A stretch of DNA of 64,000 bases from Rhizophagus clarus (GCA_015698045.1 BLAL01000160.1:1984001-2048000), one strand, 5' to 3'. Counted from the first letter of the stretch, positions 40,267 through 51,465 are shown. The notes: generated from the sequence alone by a model not told the origin. Numbers and translations: made by a program.

Positions 40267-42562
40267 GATAGGATTATTATGATGGTACTATAAATTAGGA
40301 TGAAATACCATGTTTGATCCGGCATATTCAGAGCTTTTAGATACGAATCAGGAGCTTCGTGGTGAGCTTCAAGATGAGATTTTCATTAATAAGAGCAATG
40401 AGAAAAAAATTCGATCTCTGGTAAAAAAGCTTGAGCAATGTTATAGAACCATCTTATTTCAGGATAATAGTATTATAACCCACGAGAAAGAGATAGAGGA
40501 ACTTAAATCAGAAATATCTAATTTGCGAAAACAGCTTAGAGTTTTACAACAGGATAAAAAATTCAAAGATGAGGTTGGGTCTATTCAAGATGGCCGAATC
40601 ATAGAGCTCGAAAACAAGGTTGGGAGTCTTAAAGCAAGAATCCGGATTCTCATAGATAAAAAAATCTCAATAAATGCTTTAGATATGGCAACGACCAATC
40701 TTATCGCAAATGTTAATAGAGGGTTAGATCGAATTGAAAATCACATTAGAGGAGTTGGTACTCCTATGCAGAATCCTGCTAATGTTATAGATGGTATCAG
40801 AGGCTCATTAAATACTATTTGGGTTACTTTGCAAAATATTACGGCCGAGCGCGATCAGTACCAGAACATATTAAATGATACAAATGACCGGGAACGGGAT
40901 CTTGGGAATCAGTTAAGAGATAGTAGGAATCAGAATTTACGATTTCAACGTTTATTAGATGAATCCCGAGTTCAGGCTGAAAGAATTACGCAGATACATA
41001 CAGATGCTTTAAATGATGAAAATAGGCAGGTAGAGGATCTCAGGAATCAGTTACGCGATGCTAGAAACCAATATACAAATGCTTACTGGGGTCTGAGGAA
41101 TAATTGGCAATTGGCTCAAAATAGGCAAGTACGTATTGGTGAATTATTACGTGATAATTTTGTCTTCCGACTATTAATTCAGCGTAAGGATACTCATATC
41201 GCTGAGCATAGGAGAACCGCACATAGATTAACGGTACGCTATAATAATGATACAGAACACTGGAGAAGAAGGCATGCAGGTTGCGTTCGCCAGGCGCAAA
41301 ATTGGAAGGGACAATATAGGAATTCGCAGAATCAAGTTCAGGCTCGTGACCAGAATATTTTAAATTTGCAGGGACAAATTTTGGCGCTTCAGAATAATCC
41401 ATTAGGAAATATGGCCGCCGTTCATGAAATTTATCAAATATTATTCTCATCTCTTGTGCAAATTCCAAATTACACAGGGCAATATACACCAGATGAATAT
41501 ATTCAAAAAGTTACGAATGTATTTGAATCTGCTGGTGCCGTAATCACGGCCGCCAACAATGCTAATGCAAACACTTTTATTGATGCTCAGAAATGTGATA
41601 TCCTAAAATCTAAAATGGGGGATAAATTTTCCCCAGTACCAGCAAATGATCCCTATACAAATGCTAATCCTGCTATTAATTCACCCACCACATTTACTGT
41701 ATGGCTTCGGCATAAATATCGAGAAGTGATGGCTGGAAATGCTGAATTAGCTTTACAGTCATTAATACAAGAAAGATTTAACCCAACGGATTCTCCCAAT
41801 ATTTATGAATCTAGAGTCCGAAAACATATAGTGGGTTTTGCAGATGATCAGGTATTACCAGCATTATATACTCACTTACCTCTAGATCTTCGTAATAGTG
41901 TAAAAATATACATGACTATAAGAAGTGCGGGTCACCAAACTATAGATAATTTCTTTGCTGATCTCAGAAAATATTGGGTAGAACGTCAAGCTGGACCAAG
42001 TCTATTCCCTCAGTCTGTTACTATGGGTAACCAAATCCAACCCCAAGTCATCAATTCTCAGGGAGTTACTTCAGCCGAGATCAAAAAATTAAATTCCAAA
42101 ATAGCTTCTTTGGAGGCACAGTTAGCGGAATCAATGCAGGTGCATTCTAAACTTGCCCAACATTTACAGCTACCAGAAAATGTAGTTAATTCAAATAATA
42201 CTTCAATCTTTGATAGTCATATTAATCAAGAATTGGAAAAAAGATTAGGAGTAATCGAAATTAATTTAGCCAAACTCACCAAACTCGTAAGAGAAGATAT
42301 CATAGATACCAAATCAACTCAGTGTTCAGAATTCTCAGACTATAATAATGGAGGATTGGAAAAAAGGTTAGAACGAATTGAAGCCCACGTAGCCAAATTT
42401 GCTAGAAAAGATACCAGAGGTGCCAAAACACCTCAGCGTCAACGCTCAGAGTCCTTACCTTTTTGAGGATTAAAAAAAAGATTAGGAAAAATCGAAGCCT
42501 TATTGGATAAACTCACTAAAGATTCCAAATCCAGAAGTGGTCGAGTTCATATGGCTACAGTA

Positions 42563-44729
42563 GGACCCAGAAATATATATATAGGGGTCAGGTGACAAGA
42601 AAAAAATTTATTATGATCTGTACGCAAGGGTTTTTTATATGAATGGTACGCAAAATTGACACCTGATATTGAAAATCCTGCAAAAATACGCAAATAAAAT
42701 TTCAGACTATCAAGAATTTAGCCGAGCTGGCTTACGAGCTAGCTTGAGCTTTTCAAGCTGCACCAGCCAGGGTCCATATAGAAAGAATTCCGCGTAGATC
42801 CTTCCTCACCTCAGCGGATCTTTGGAACTAAAAGTTTGTAGAATTCTAGATTTACAATTAAGGAATCCTTACGGATATTTATTGTTAATATTATTAATTT
42901 ATTAAATTTATTTTATATTTATTGTACATAATTTATTTATAAAATATTGGATATCATATTTTATTATTTAGTCTAATACAACTATTAGCAATAAACCGTA
43001 AAAACCAATAAAATATTCTCATTTTTTATCGTTTTATGGTCTCCATATCAGCAGTTTGCTTCCAAATAATATTAAACAAATAGGAACAATTAAAAAAGAA
43101 TCCAAGTTCCTAAGATTCAAGCCGTTCAAAATATGAATTTTCTCTGAAAAATTGGTGATCTAAAAAAAAATAGTAATGAAATGAAGCTGTTAATAGCAGT
43201 TTCATTAAAAGACTATATAAAAAAATTACTAAAAAGGCTTCCTACAAAAATACATTCGTCCTAGCTCATCTAAAGAAAAAAAGAACCGAAGCTAATTTAC
43301 TGAGATCCAACGTGCCTAAAAATGAAGTAAAAATGAACAGTTAATAAAAATATACAAAAATATATATATATTTATTTACTTTCCAGATTACCACGTCCAG
43401 AGAGACTCAAAAAAATCTCCTAAAGAAAAAAAGAATGAAAAGTTAGTAATGTTCGCTAAAATACAGTAGATAATAAAAAAACATATATATATTTTTTACT
43501 TGTCAATATATATATATATCAAAATCTCACGTTTTCAAAGATCTAAAGTCGTGTTAAACGTCTAAAAAAAAAGGAAAACCGAATCAGTAGTACCATTTTG
43601 CTAAAAGAAATATAGTAAAAAAATAATTCCAGATTCTTACTTCACACATCTAGACCCAAAAAAAGTTGCAAGTTCCGAGCTCTGGCCAAAGATTCACGCT
43701 CCTATCCATCTTAAAAAAAAAATTATCAAAATTTCTACGTGTCCAGGCCATCTAAAATTGAAATCTATTTCTAAAAAAAGCTGTTAGTAACAGTTCGTTG
43801 AAATAAACTTGCATCCAGGACAGTATCCAGATCGAAATACCACTAAAAATGAAATTTATAGCCACTTGGATGGTCATCATACAGTATAACTGATAATTAT
43901 TATCATTTTCTCATATTAAGTTTTTTTTTTAATCAGAAATCTACGCGATAAAGGTCCTAGCCACCTAAAAAGAGAATAAAGTCAAAACGTGTTAATAAAA
44001 CGTTTCGATAAAAGAAATCAATTTAAAAAAATATATATTTCGGATCCCTTACCAAATCACCACGAGTCCAAAGATCTGGCTGCCTGAAAAAAAAAGAAAA
44101 TCGAAACATTGGTAGAACGTTTTGCTAAAGAAAAATTCAAAATTCAAAATTATCCTTTATTCTACTCGGCCTAAAGAAAAACATAAAATATAAACGTATT
44201 AGTAAACATTTCATTAAAAGAATAAATTTAAAAAAAACCTCTTTCCTTATTCCTTACCGAAATTTGTATCAAACGAAAAAGCCGTGAGAAAAGGAAAGTT
44301 ATGGGAAAAGGAGAGCTGTGGGAAAAGAAAAAGCCAATAGAGAGGAAAGGGACGAAAGGGAAAGGCCTGGCAACTGGAGAGTAAGGTAAAGGGAAAGAGT
44401 AGAGGATGGAGGAAATGAGAAAAAAAAAATGGGAATGGCAATATGGAAGAGTTTTGTTGAGTTAAAAAAAAATTCTTATTTTTGATCGATCTGATTACTG
44501 TGCAATAAATATAGTATATACAGTATATGATTGGCCAAATTTAGACCAAATATACGCAAACTGAATTTCTTACATATAAAAATTTTGATGAAAAATACGC
44601 AATTTAATCACCTAACTATGAACAAAAAAATCCTGAATTATACGCAAATCAAAACCTTACACCGTCTAACTTCACTATAATGGCGATGCATCAGTAGACC
44701 CTACCCCTATATGTATATTTCTGGGTCCT
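42563..44729 (-). mobile_element. 2.17-kb non-autonomous TIR element inside the Gag-like gene
   Basis: Ends GGACCCAGAAATATA and TATATTTCTGGGTCC are inverted. The flanks duplicate GCTACAGTA (42554-42562 and 44730-44738); the terminal A can belong to either, so target duplication is 8 or 9 bp (hAT-like or Mutator-like). No transposase. The interior is a series of degenerate units that look like short exons with splice sites when read on the minus strand, and an open frame at 44247-44441 (minus) ends at a GTAAGG donor. A second copy begins at 62178 in opposite orientation. Confidence 0.85.
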
Positions 44730-44878
44730 GCTACAGTAGATGACCAGTCTGATCCCATTTTTTCTGATGATGATACATCAAAACCTGAGGACAATGATTA
44801 TAACTCTGATAATTCATCAGCTGGTTCAGACTCCGGAAATCGTGATATGAATATTTACATAAGTCATGGAAATGGAAA

Positions 44879-44888
44879 AAAAAAGTGA
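44879..44888 (+). other. -1 frameshift site at end of Gag-like frame
   Basis: A AAA AAG in the zero frame (44879-44885) directly followed by TGA. A -1 slip resumes at GTG 44885, exactly where the retropepsin-like frame begins, giving a Gag-Pro fusion. The same heptamer plus TGA recurs at 45697. Confidence 0.6.
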
Positions 44889-45706
44889 ATTACGCTGAGC
44901 GACGTGGGTATCCCGATAAATCTTCAAAGTCTAAGGTCTCTAGTAAATCTGAGCTTCGTAAGGTAAAGCAAGACAATAATTTGTCTTCTACCCATAATGC
45001 CTCATCAGATAAAGATAGTCATGGTAAGCGTGTGTCTTTAGAAGAAACTATTCGCAAAATCATTCAGATCGAATTTGAGAATTGTCTTCCGTACATAATT
45101 CAGCAGGTTAAAAAGTGTGTACCCGTCTTAGCTCAAGATTCAGATGAAGAGGATATTTTGGATAGACCTATGGAGATAAATTTTATTCAGAAAAAAGAAC
45201 CTGCCACAGACGTTGTCACCGTTAAATGTAAAATTAAGCGTCTAGTGATTCCGGCAGGTACAGTAGATCCTGGTGCTAATTTTCCGATTATGTCTGAGGA
45301 TATATCTAAACGATCAAAGCTAGTAATTGATATAAAAGAAAAACATGATCTCAGAGGCATTGCTACTACTCCCACAGAGTCGCTTGGAATTGTTAGAAAT
45401 GTCCCAGTAAACTTCGCTCCCGGATGTACTATATATGCTGATTTTGCTGTAGTTAAGTATCCTAAGCCGATGCTGATTTTACCCAACACATTGCTTGATA
45501 AATATAACTATGATTTACTCGCATCGAAGCGTCAATTGAGGCTAGAGTGTAATGGTAAGGAATTTTTTATCCCAATTAATATGCATAAGGTCAAGAATAA
45601 GCTTGAGGTGAATTGCGCGAACATTACTCCTGAATGTGATGATCTGCCAGCTCCGGACAAAGTTTCTCAGGATTTAAGCGAAGATAACACATTAAAAAAA
45701 AAGTGA
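44885..45706 (+). CDS. Retropepsin-like protein, probably made by frameshift
   Basis: 273 aa, beginning at GTG with no ATG in a sensible place, which fits expression by -1 frameshift from the Gag-like gene. Residues 1-60 are basic/Ser-rich. About 115-230 matches retropepsins: VDPGANFPIMSEDIS where (D)(S/T)GA is usual, then LRGIATTPTESLGIV, FAVVKYPKPMLILPNTLL and a final strand. The catalytic Asp is kept but Ser/Thr is Pro, so activity is doubtful. The frame ends TTA AAA AAA AAG TGA at a second slippery site. Together with the upstream gene this is a Gag-Pro arrangement lacking reverse transcriptase. Confidence 0.6.
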   Translation: MNYAERRGYPDKSSKSKVSSKSELRKVKQDNNLSSTHNASSDKDSHGKRVSLEETIRKIIQIEFENCLPYIIQQVKKCVPVLAQDSDEEDILDRPMEINFIQKKEPATDVVTVKCKIKRLVIPAGTVDPGANFPIMSEDISKRSKLVIDIKEKHDLRGIATTPTESLGIVRNVPVNFAPGCTIYADFAVVKYPKPMLILPNTLLDKYNYDLLASKRQLRLECNGKEFFIPINMHKVKNKLEVNCANITPECDDLPAPDKVSQDLSEDNTLKKK

Positions 45707-45831
45707 GTTATAAAGAACTCGAAAAAATGTTGTATAACGCTCTTAAATCTAAAGAAGAGCTCAACGAATTGTGTGAGAAACTGTTAGTACGCTATGATGA
45801 ACTAAATGAAAAATATCTTTTACGTGGCTAG
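45697..45831 (+). other. Second -1 frameshift site and 42-codon extension
   Basis: A AAA AAG (45697-45703) followed by TGA. A -1 slip opens 42 codons (VSYKELEKMLYNALKSKEEL ... LLRG) to TAG at 45829. The extension is similar to residues 29-60 of the coiled-coil protein at 46549 (ELKEKLYSALKSKAKINDLSEKLL), which supports its being real coding sequence. Confidence 0.55.
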
Positions 45832-46278
45832 TATACGTTTATTCATTTCTGCTTTAGTTTTTTCATCTCGAATATCTTCCTTTTCATAAAATGCATTCAG
45901 ATTCTCTTTGCTAATATTCAAACCTTCCGAGCTTACAGGCGTTAGCTGAGTCTGATTAGCAGGCGACTCAGAAATGCGAACAGTCTTAGACCTGGGTTTC
46001 TTCCCTCCGATCTTTTTTGCCTTACTTTCAGAAATAACATTACATTCTACAGGATCTGCTTGTTGAAACAAATCAGGTTTTTCTGACAATGGTTTTATGT
46101 CTTTAGGATCTATTGGTGGATGAACCCCTCTCCAAATTTGGTACACTCGCCGTGTTGATATTTTGTATTTGTTAGCCATAGCTTCTGATGCTCGCTTCGT
46201 TGAATTTTTAGCTTTAATAATATCCTGAATATCTTCAGCGGATAGGGGGGTGGCATCTGAACGTAAATACCGAAGCAT
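45820..46278 (-). CDS. HTH protein
   Basis: 152 aa. Residues 10-50 (LSAEDIQDIIKAKNSTKRA, then NKYKISTRRVYQIWRG) are a helix-turn-helix of the resolvase/homeodomain-like sort, recognition helix STRRVYQIW. The rest is basic and disordered (KKIGGKKPRSKTVRISESP). It overlaps the end of the frameshift extension by about 12 bp, tail to tail. Similar HTH modules accompany integrases in Glomeromycotina elements, so it may bind element DNA; this is inference. Confidence 0.55.
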   Translation of the reverse strand: MLRYLRSDATPLSAEDIQDIIKAKNSTKRASEAMANKYKISTRRVYQIWRGVHPPIDPKDIKPLSEKPDLFQQADPVECNVISESKAKKIGGKKPRSKTVRISESPANQTQLTPVSSEGLNISKENLNAFYEKEDIRDEKTKAEMNKRILAT

Positions 46279-46379
46279 TTTTTACAGACAAACAGAAAAA
46301 ATTTTTCGAAAAATAATCGGTATAATTTCGATATTTTTTAATGTATTTTTGATACGCATTCGATATTTATTCGGTATTA

Positions 46380-46490
46380 TCAATATATATTCGGTACATT
46401 CGATGTATACGGTGCTATCGGTGTATACGGTGCTATCGATAATTTTTTGGTACATTCGGTGTACATGGTGCTATCGATAGATTTTCGGTC
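46380..46490 (+). repeat. Short tandem repeat CGGTGTATACGGTGCTATCG
   Basis: Imperfect 20-bp units (CGGTGTATACGGTGCTATCG, CGGTGTACATGGTGCTATCG) between the divergent genes at 46278 and 46549. May be an operator or simply slippage. Confidence 0.5.
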
Positions 46491-46548
46491 TAGAATTTTT
46501 TAATCACACATTTTTTACTATATTAACAGTTAGCCGAAAAAAAAGGCT

Positions 46549-47700
46549 ATGACCAATGTATATACCTTGAAAAATATCAATAATAAAGATAATGATTCCT
46601 TTAAGGGGGTCAGACAACGACTTGGTAGTGCATATGAGCAAGAGCTTAAAGAAAAATTATATTCCGCTCTTAAATCTAAAGCCAAAATTAATGATCTTAG
46701 TGAGAAGTTGCTAGCTAAGTATTCAGAGCGAGAAAAGGAGTTTGAAAATAAAGCTAGCCAGTTAATTGCGTCCACTACTAAGGTTAGATCCCAACTTATT
46801 TCTGAACGGAAGTCTTATTCTGAGAGTCAACGTGAGCTTGAAGCCAGATATACTGCTGAAATCAAATCGCTCAAATCAAATATTAAAACACTAAAGAGAG
46901 AAGCAACTTTGGCCCAGAAAGCTTCGTCTGCCAAGATCCTTTCTCTTAAAACTAAAGTACGTGAATTGAAAGGTAAGTTGGATGACTTGGAGTTAGATCA
47001 GGTGCTCCACGATTCAAATGTAATAGGAGGGCTAATAGATGAGCCGGCCCAAATAAACTCATCTGATCCTAAAGAGATCGATTCTCTTAGGCTTGAATTG
47101 GAGCAAGTGAGGGATGATTTATCCTCAAAAAAATACGAAATAGAATGTATGGAAAAGGGAATAGAGTCCTCAAAAAACATATACAATCAGACGATAGATT
47201 CTTTATTTTTAACGCGGTCAAATTTAATAGAGGCAAATAGGTCCCTTAAGGAGCAGTTAGCGTTAAAGAAAAATAATAAAGTAGATCGTCCACCCCCGCC
47301 TATAAACAATTTAAAAGAAAATGAGAGTGAACAGGTCCCAAAAGAATTACAACTTTCCGCTCTTAATCCTCCACCTTCCCAAATATTTTCCGCAGGTGGT
47401 GTAGAAGCGGTGTCTTTACCAGCAACTGCTCCTATCGTCACGAGCTCCTTGATGTCTCCTATGTTAATATATTCTATACTTACCCTAGTACTTATTACGA
47501 TTATATGGTTTATGGCCAGGAAATGGTGGAATTCGCGGAAAAAAGTAATACTGAGTATTCTCCTTACCAGAACTATTTTTTATCATCTCCGGGCATTTCC
47601 AAGGTCGGACTGTATGATCAGAGGCGCATTGTCGGAGATAGAAATTGAAGTTAGCCGGTATTATTGTACGAAAAAATATGCTATTATAAATATTATATGA
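46549..47700 (+). CDS. Long coiled-coil protein with C-terminal membrane anchor
   Basis: 383 aa. Residues 20-250 are coiled coil (KEKLYSALKSKAKIND, SLKSNIKTLKREATLAQ, DSLRLELEQVRDDL). A Pro-rich linker follows (about 245-300, RPPPPINNL). One transmembrane helix lies at about 306-325 (MLIYSILTLVLITIIWFMAR) followed by a basic stop-transfer WWNSRKK. Layout resembles tail-anchored or spike-like proteins. Its N-terminal coiled coil is related to the frameshift extension at 45703-45831, implying duplication within the element. Confidence 0.6.
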   Translation: MTNVYTLKNINNKDNDSFKGVRQRLGSAYEQELKEKLYSALKSKAKINDLSEKLLAKYSEREKEFENKASQLIASTTKVRSQLISERKSYSESQRELEARYTAEIKSLKSNIKTLKREATLAQKASSAKILSLKTKVRELKGKLDDLELDQVLHDSNVIGGLIDEPAQINSSDPKEIDSLRLELEQVRDDLSSKKYEIECMEKGIESSKNIYNQTIDSLFLTRSNLIEANRSLKEQLALKKNNKVDRPPPPINNLKENESEQVPKELQLSALNPPPSQIFSAGGVEAVSLPATAPIVTSSLMSPMLIYSILTLVLITIIWFMARKWWNSRKKVILSILLTRTIFYHLRAFPRSDCMIRGALSEIEIEVSRYYCTKKYAIINII

Positions 47701-47739
47701 GGTATCTTAGCTGAAATTGCCACATCCCGCTAAGAGTAC

Positions 47740-48051
47740 TTATCCATATAATTCGATAATCTCGTCTATATCTGATTCGGATGAATCATCTTTTTTGCTA
47801 TCCTGTAATTTCGACAATGTTTGGTAGCGTGTGATTTCTAGGCCAACCACTTTGTACCATATGTTTCGGAAATCTGCTAGTAGCTTATACTCATCCAAAT
47901 AATATGATGTTAAATATTGTTCTAAGGACATTGCTCGCTTCTTAGTAACTAATTTATACATGCTTTCTCTATACTCTATATCAACCTCGGAAATTTCTTT
48001 AAGCAATGATGAAAGTTTTAAGCGGATAGATTCCTCTTGCTTATCTATCAC
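47740..48051 (-). CDS. Unrecognised helical protein
   Basis: 103 aa as listed; the same frame stays open upstream to about 48145 without an ATG, so the true start may lie in another exon or the listed GTG/Met region. Helical (KLSSLLKEISEVDIEYRESM) with an acidic C-terminus (DSSESDIDEIIEL). It lies just after the polymerase stop on the same strand and may be co-transcribed. Function unknown. Confidence 0.4.
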   Translation of the reverse strand: MIDKQEESIRLKLSSLLKEISEVDIEYRESMYKLVTKKRAMSLEQYLTSYYLDEYKLLADFRNIWYKVVGLEITRYQTLSKLQDSKKDDSSESDIDEIIELYG

Positions 48052-48153
48052 ATTGAGAAAGGAAGTGTAATAAGCATTATATCCTGAGCGTTTTTCTATT
48101 TTATTAGCATAAGTAGTATCAAATAATTTTTTCGCGTAAATACGTGCTCCTTC

Positions 48154-51100
48154 CTATAAATGAGATATGATGGTTTTATCTTTTTTTGGACCATCACGTA
48201 GGCTTTTGATATATCCCCTAATCCACTTCTCAGCTGATTTCTGCGCTAAGGCATCTCTTATTTTTGATACCTCATCTTCATCCATTTCGTCTTCATCCTC
48301 TTCGTCTTCATCCAGGTCGTCTTCATCCATCCCACCGTCATCCGCTTTATTGTCACCCGCTTTATTACCATCTTTTAACTTTTTTAAGACCCCCAGCACA
48401 ATTTCAGATGATGGCTGGTGTCTTTCATCATAGTTAATAAATCGTGCACAGAGGCCGACAACAGTTTTCAGATAATAGCTGATATTGATCTTTTTACCTA
48501 ATCGCCTCACTACCTCTGGATACTCCATTTTATCCCCTACCCTCTGTGACAAATCATTCTCAACTACAATATACTCAAAGCGTTCGCCTGGTTTCAGGAT
48601 TTCATAAAGATAAGGCTCGGGTGTTAGGCCCTTTTTTATGCGCCGTTTGGCATCCGCTTCTTCACGGGTGTGTCTATCCCGCATTCGTGAAATGAAACGC
48701 TGGACACTCTTGTTATTTTTATTGGGCTTCCACACAGCAGTTTTAACCACTCCATTAAGATCTATCTGCGAAATATCATTTATGGTCTCTTTGAGCACGT
48801 CCTCACCAATCCGATGCAAGGTGCGAGTATTATCATTATCCAGCCTCATAGATTCATCCATGACCTTCTTACCCACCTCACGAAAGTGTTTAGACTGCCC
48901 CCGCTTTACAATCTCAACCCCTCGAATGAAAAGCTTATTATTAAAGTTGGGCTTACTTGTATGTGGAATGCCGTAGTATTTTTTCTTTCCAGTAAATACT
49001 ACCGGAAATAAGACTTCCTCATATGCCATTTTGAGATAAGGGGATCCGTTATCTTCCCTGAGAAAGTCATTAACTTCGCCTCGGAGTTCGCTCATTGCCT
49101 CCATAGATATTCCCACCATCTCCTCCCAGTACTTTTCCTTCGATATCTTTTCTGAAATATATTTCTCATCACATTCCCGGAAATATTCTTCTGGACAAAC
49201 AAGGTATAATGAATCAGTGTCCCCATATTTTACACCGAACCCTTTACTTCTGACAAGGTCAGCAATAAGCTTAATATTCCGCTGACCAGCTGATGTTACC
49301 CCGCCTGCTAATGCTCGCAAGAAGAAAGGAGATCCACTATTTCCGGCTTCACCGTAAAACGTATTCATATACACTTTTAAAGCGAGTTGTTTTGCGTCTA
49401 GACAGGCGACAATAAAGGAAACTGAAGAGTATTCAGATTTTAAAGCATCTGTAACGTCCTCGCCCCTTGCTTCTGCCAAACTAATCTCCTTTTCTAATTC
49501 TTCTTTTTTATTCTTTAATGGAGCAAGACGGCTTTTTAGTGAATTACGTCTAATAAGCAACTCCTCTAATACTTTTGGATAAAGGCCTTTCATTTCGGCT
49601 TGGTTTTCATGCTCTATAGACCATGCAAGAACATCGCGACCATTGAATTTGAAATTAATTTCATGAAGTTTTTTACCGCTCTCCTTTAGAGATTCGGCAC
49701 GCTCTCGAGATAAAATGATTTTATCAGGTGAGAGATTATATGTCATGATAAGGCTTGGATACAATGATGCAAAGTCTAAGCCGGTTACAGGTCGTCTATT
49801 TTCGAGACCCTTTACCGGTGGGAAAACATAGGCTCCAGGGTACTTCCCTGTTTCTGTTTGTTCACATGGAATTGTGCTAGTTAAAATTCCTTCCTGCCAC
49901 GCACCAGCATTTAAAAGATTACGCACTTTTATTCCTACTGCAAAATAATGTGAATCGTATAATGATATGAAGGCTACGGATGCCACCTCCCTGTACTCGT
50001 TAATTGCATTACGCTTTACCATTAACCGCTGACAGCTAATAGCATCGATAATACAATATTCGGCTACTTCGCGCATCTGCTCGGCCGTTGTAGCATTAGT
50101 TTCTTTTAATGCTCTCCCATAATACTTAAACATACGATGGAAAGGCATATTCAGCTTGTTATCGAGTTTACACTCCTTTAGGTAATATGCTAAACTGCTC
50201 TTTTCGGCCTTAGGATAGAATTTCATAAAACATGGTCAGACATCAATAGCTACGCACCCGGGGATTTTAAGATGCTTTGAATGGAAATCCCTATCATTAA
50301 CTTTTATCTTATTATACTGATATTGCCATTTTGTAATTTTTTCGAGGCTTGAAGGCTTTAATGACATTTGATTAAACATCCATTCAAAAATCCCTAGCTT
50401 TTTCGCTTTCTCTACAATAAATCTCCAGTCATATTGTGAATCGTTAAAACCTATTTGTATATCTGGGGCTAGTAGTTTACAACACAAGGCGAAGGCTTTT
50501 AACAGATTTACTTGATTCCCGCATATAATTGTGGTCCAGCGAGGGTCTGGGGCAGTTTCAACATCAACAAGACAGATCTGTTTTAATGGATTAGGGTCGT
50601 CTTTTCAATGAACTGTCATGCAAATCATGAACACGTTAGATTCATCACTCTGCGCAGTAGGAAATTTACCTAGTCCAAGCGAACTATATGTCTCTATGTC
50701 CCATGTGAGAACTAGAGTCCGGTCCCGTGAAAGGGCCGGGAAGAATAATGGATTATTGTAATCGTCGTTACTTGTTGGATTGTAATTATTCACAGAAACT
50801 TGGAAGAGATGAGTACCCCCTTAAATGTATTCGTGAAAATAATTACTTAATGTTGCCCAACTTGAAAGAGGTAATCTTTTTTCACAGGCTACTTTGCGGT
50901 AATAATATATTGGGGTTAGATCATCAGAAGCTGTACGGATACTGACTTCACGAACTGCCTTTAATGCATTATACCGGTCAAATTGATTCCAAGTAATAAT
51001 ACGTATATATAATTTTTTATCTGTATGATATCCTTGAAGTGGGAAAGCACTAATATTCTCGATCCCAAATTTTGATGTACCTTTGAGAGTATTGGATAAT

Positions 51101-51465
51101 ATATTTACTAATCTGGTCTTAAATGTAGATAGTGGCATCTCTTCAGGTACTTCGACATCAAAGAAGGGCTTAATGCCTGTAATTTTTACGACTGCTTTTT
51201 GTCCATTAATCAAAGTACCAGTAATACGCAAAATATAGGAGGAGATACCATTTACATATTCGGAGGTATCATCACTAACTTCAGTAGGCATGAAATGTAT
51301 GGGTTGCTTGCCAGATAGGCTTTGTTGAAGTATAGCGGTCATCCCATTATCGAATTCTGCCACAATATCATTACGTAATGGAATACCAGTTAAGGGGCCG
51401 GCGCTATTATAATAGGCGAGAGGGCCGGTTCCACAATTTTGGTCAGAAATAGTTGGGGTATGCAT
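48154..51465 (-). pseudogene. Family B DNA polymerase with three in-frame stops
   Basis: One unbroken frame of 1103 codons apart from TAA (50821-50823), TGA (50605-50607) and TGA (50236-50238); no frameshift. The first 24 codons are TIR sequence shared with the primase-helicase. Exonuclease domain: TWDIETY (Exo I, about 50700) and FNDSQYDW. Polymerase domain: DFASLYPS (motif A, about 49770), KVYMNTFYGEAG (motif B) and KYGDTDS (motif C, about 49220). The C-terminus has an Asp/Glu-rich tract. The motif set is closer to delta/viral RNA-primed polymerases than to protein-primed ones, which fits the encoded primase. The second stop falls at a position that is probably Trp (TVH-stop-KDD) and the third probably Arg (IDV-stop-PCF), each explainable by one transition. 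Confidence 0.85.

Larger units (their letters stand above)
40310..44888 (+). pseudogene. Gag-like coiled-coil protein, split by a stop and an insertion
   Basis: The first clean frame is 718 aa (40310-42466). Residues 1-360 are coiled coil with repeats (LRNQLRDARNQ, LGNQLRDSRNQ). About 385-565 is a Gag-like capsid region (YTPDEYIQKVTNVFESAG, FTVWLRHKYREVMAG, ESRVRKHIVGFADDQVLPAL). About 610-720 has repeats of LEKRL..IE..LAKL. In the third such repeat GGA of the others is TGA (42464-42466). The frame stays open beyond it to the 2.17-kb insertion, and with one copy of the 9-bp target duplication removed continues in frame (44739 onward, Asp/Ser-rich) to TGA at 44886, at a -1 slippery site. The retropepsin-like frame follows. 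Confidence 0.7.

Noticed and set aside
41061..41489. 142-aa antisense open frame inside the Gag-like gene
   Set aside because: Shadow of the plus-strand coding sequence; no independent start signal or domain.
48638..49011. Plus-strand open frames opposite the polymerase
   Set aside because: Antisense shadows of conserved PolB coding sequence.
31976..51465. Full reassignment of TGA to an amino acid
   Set aside because: TGA also appears to end several genes (20719, 39019, 36806), and single-transition decay explains most internal TGA codons. Kept only as a readthrough hypothesis.
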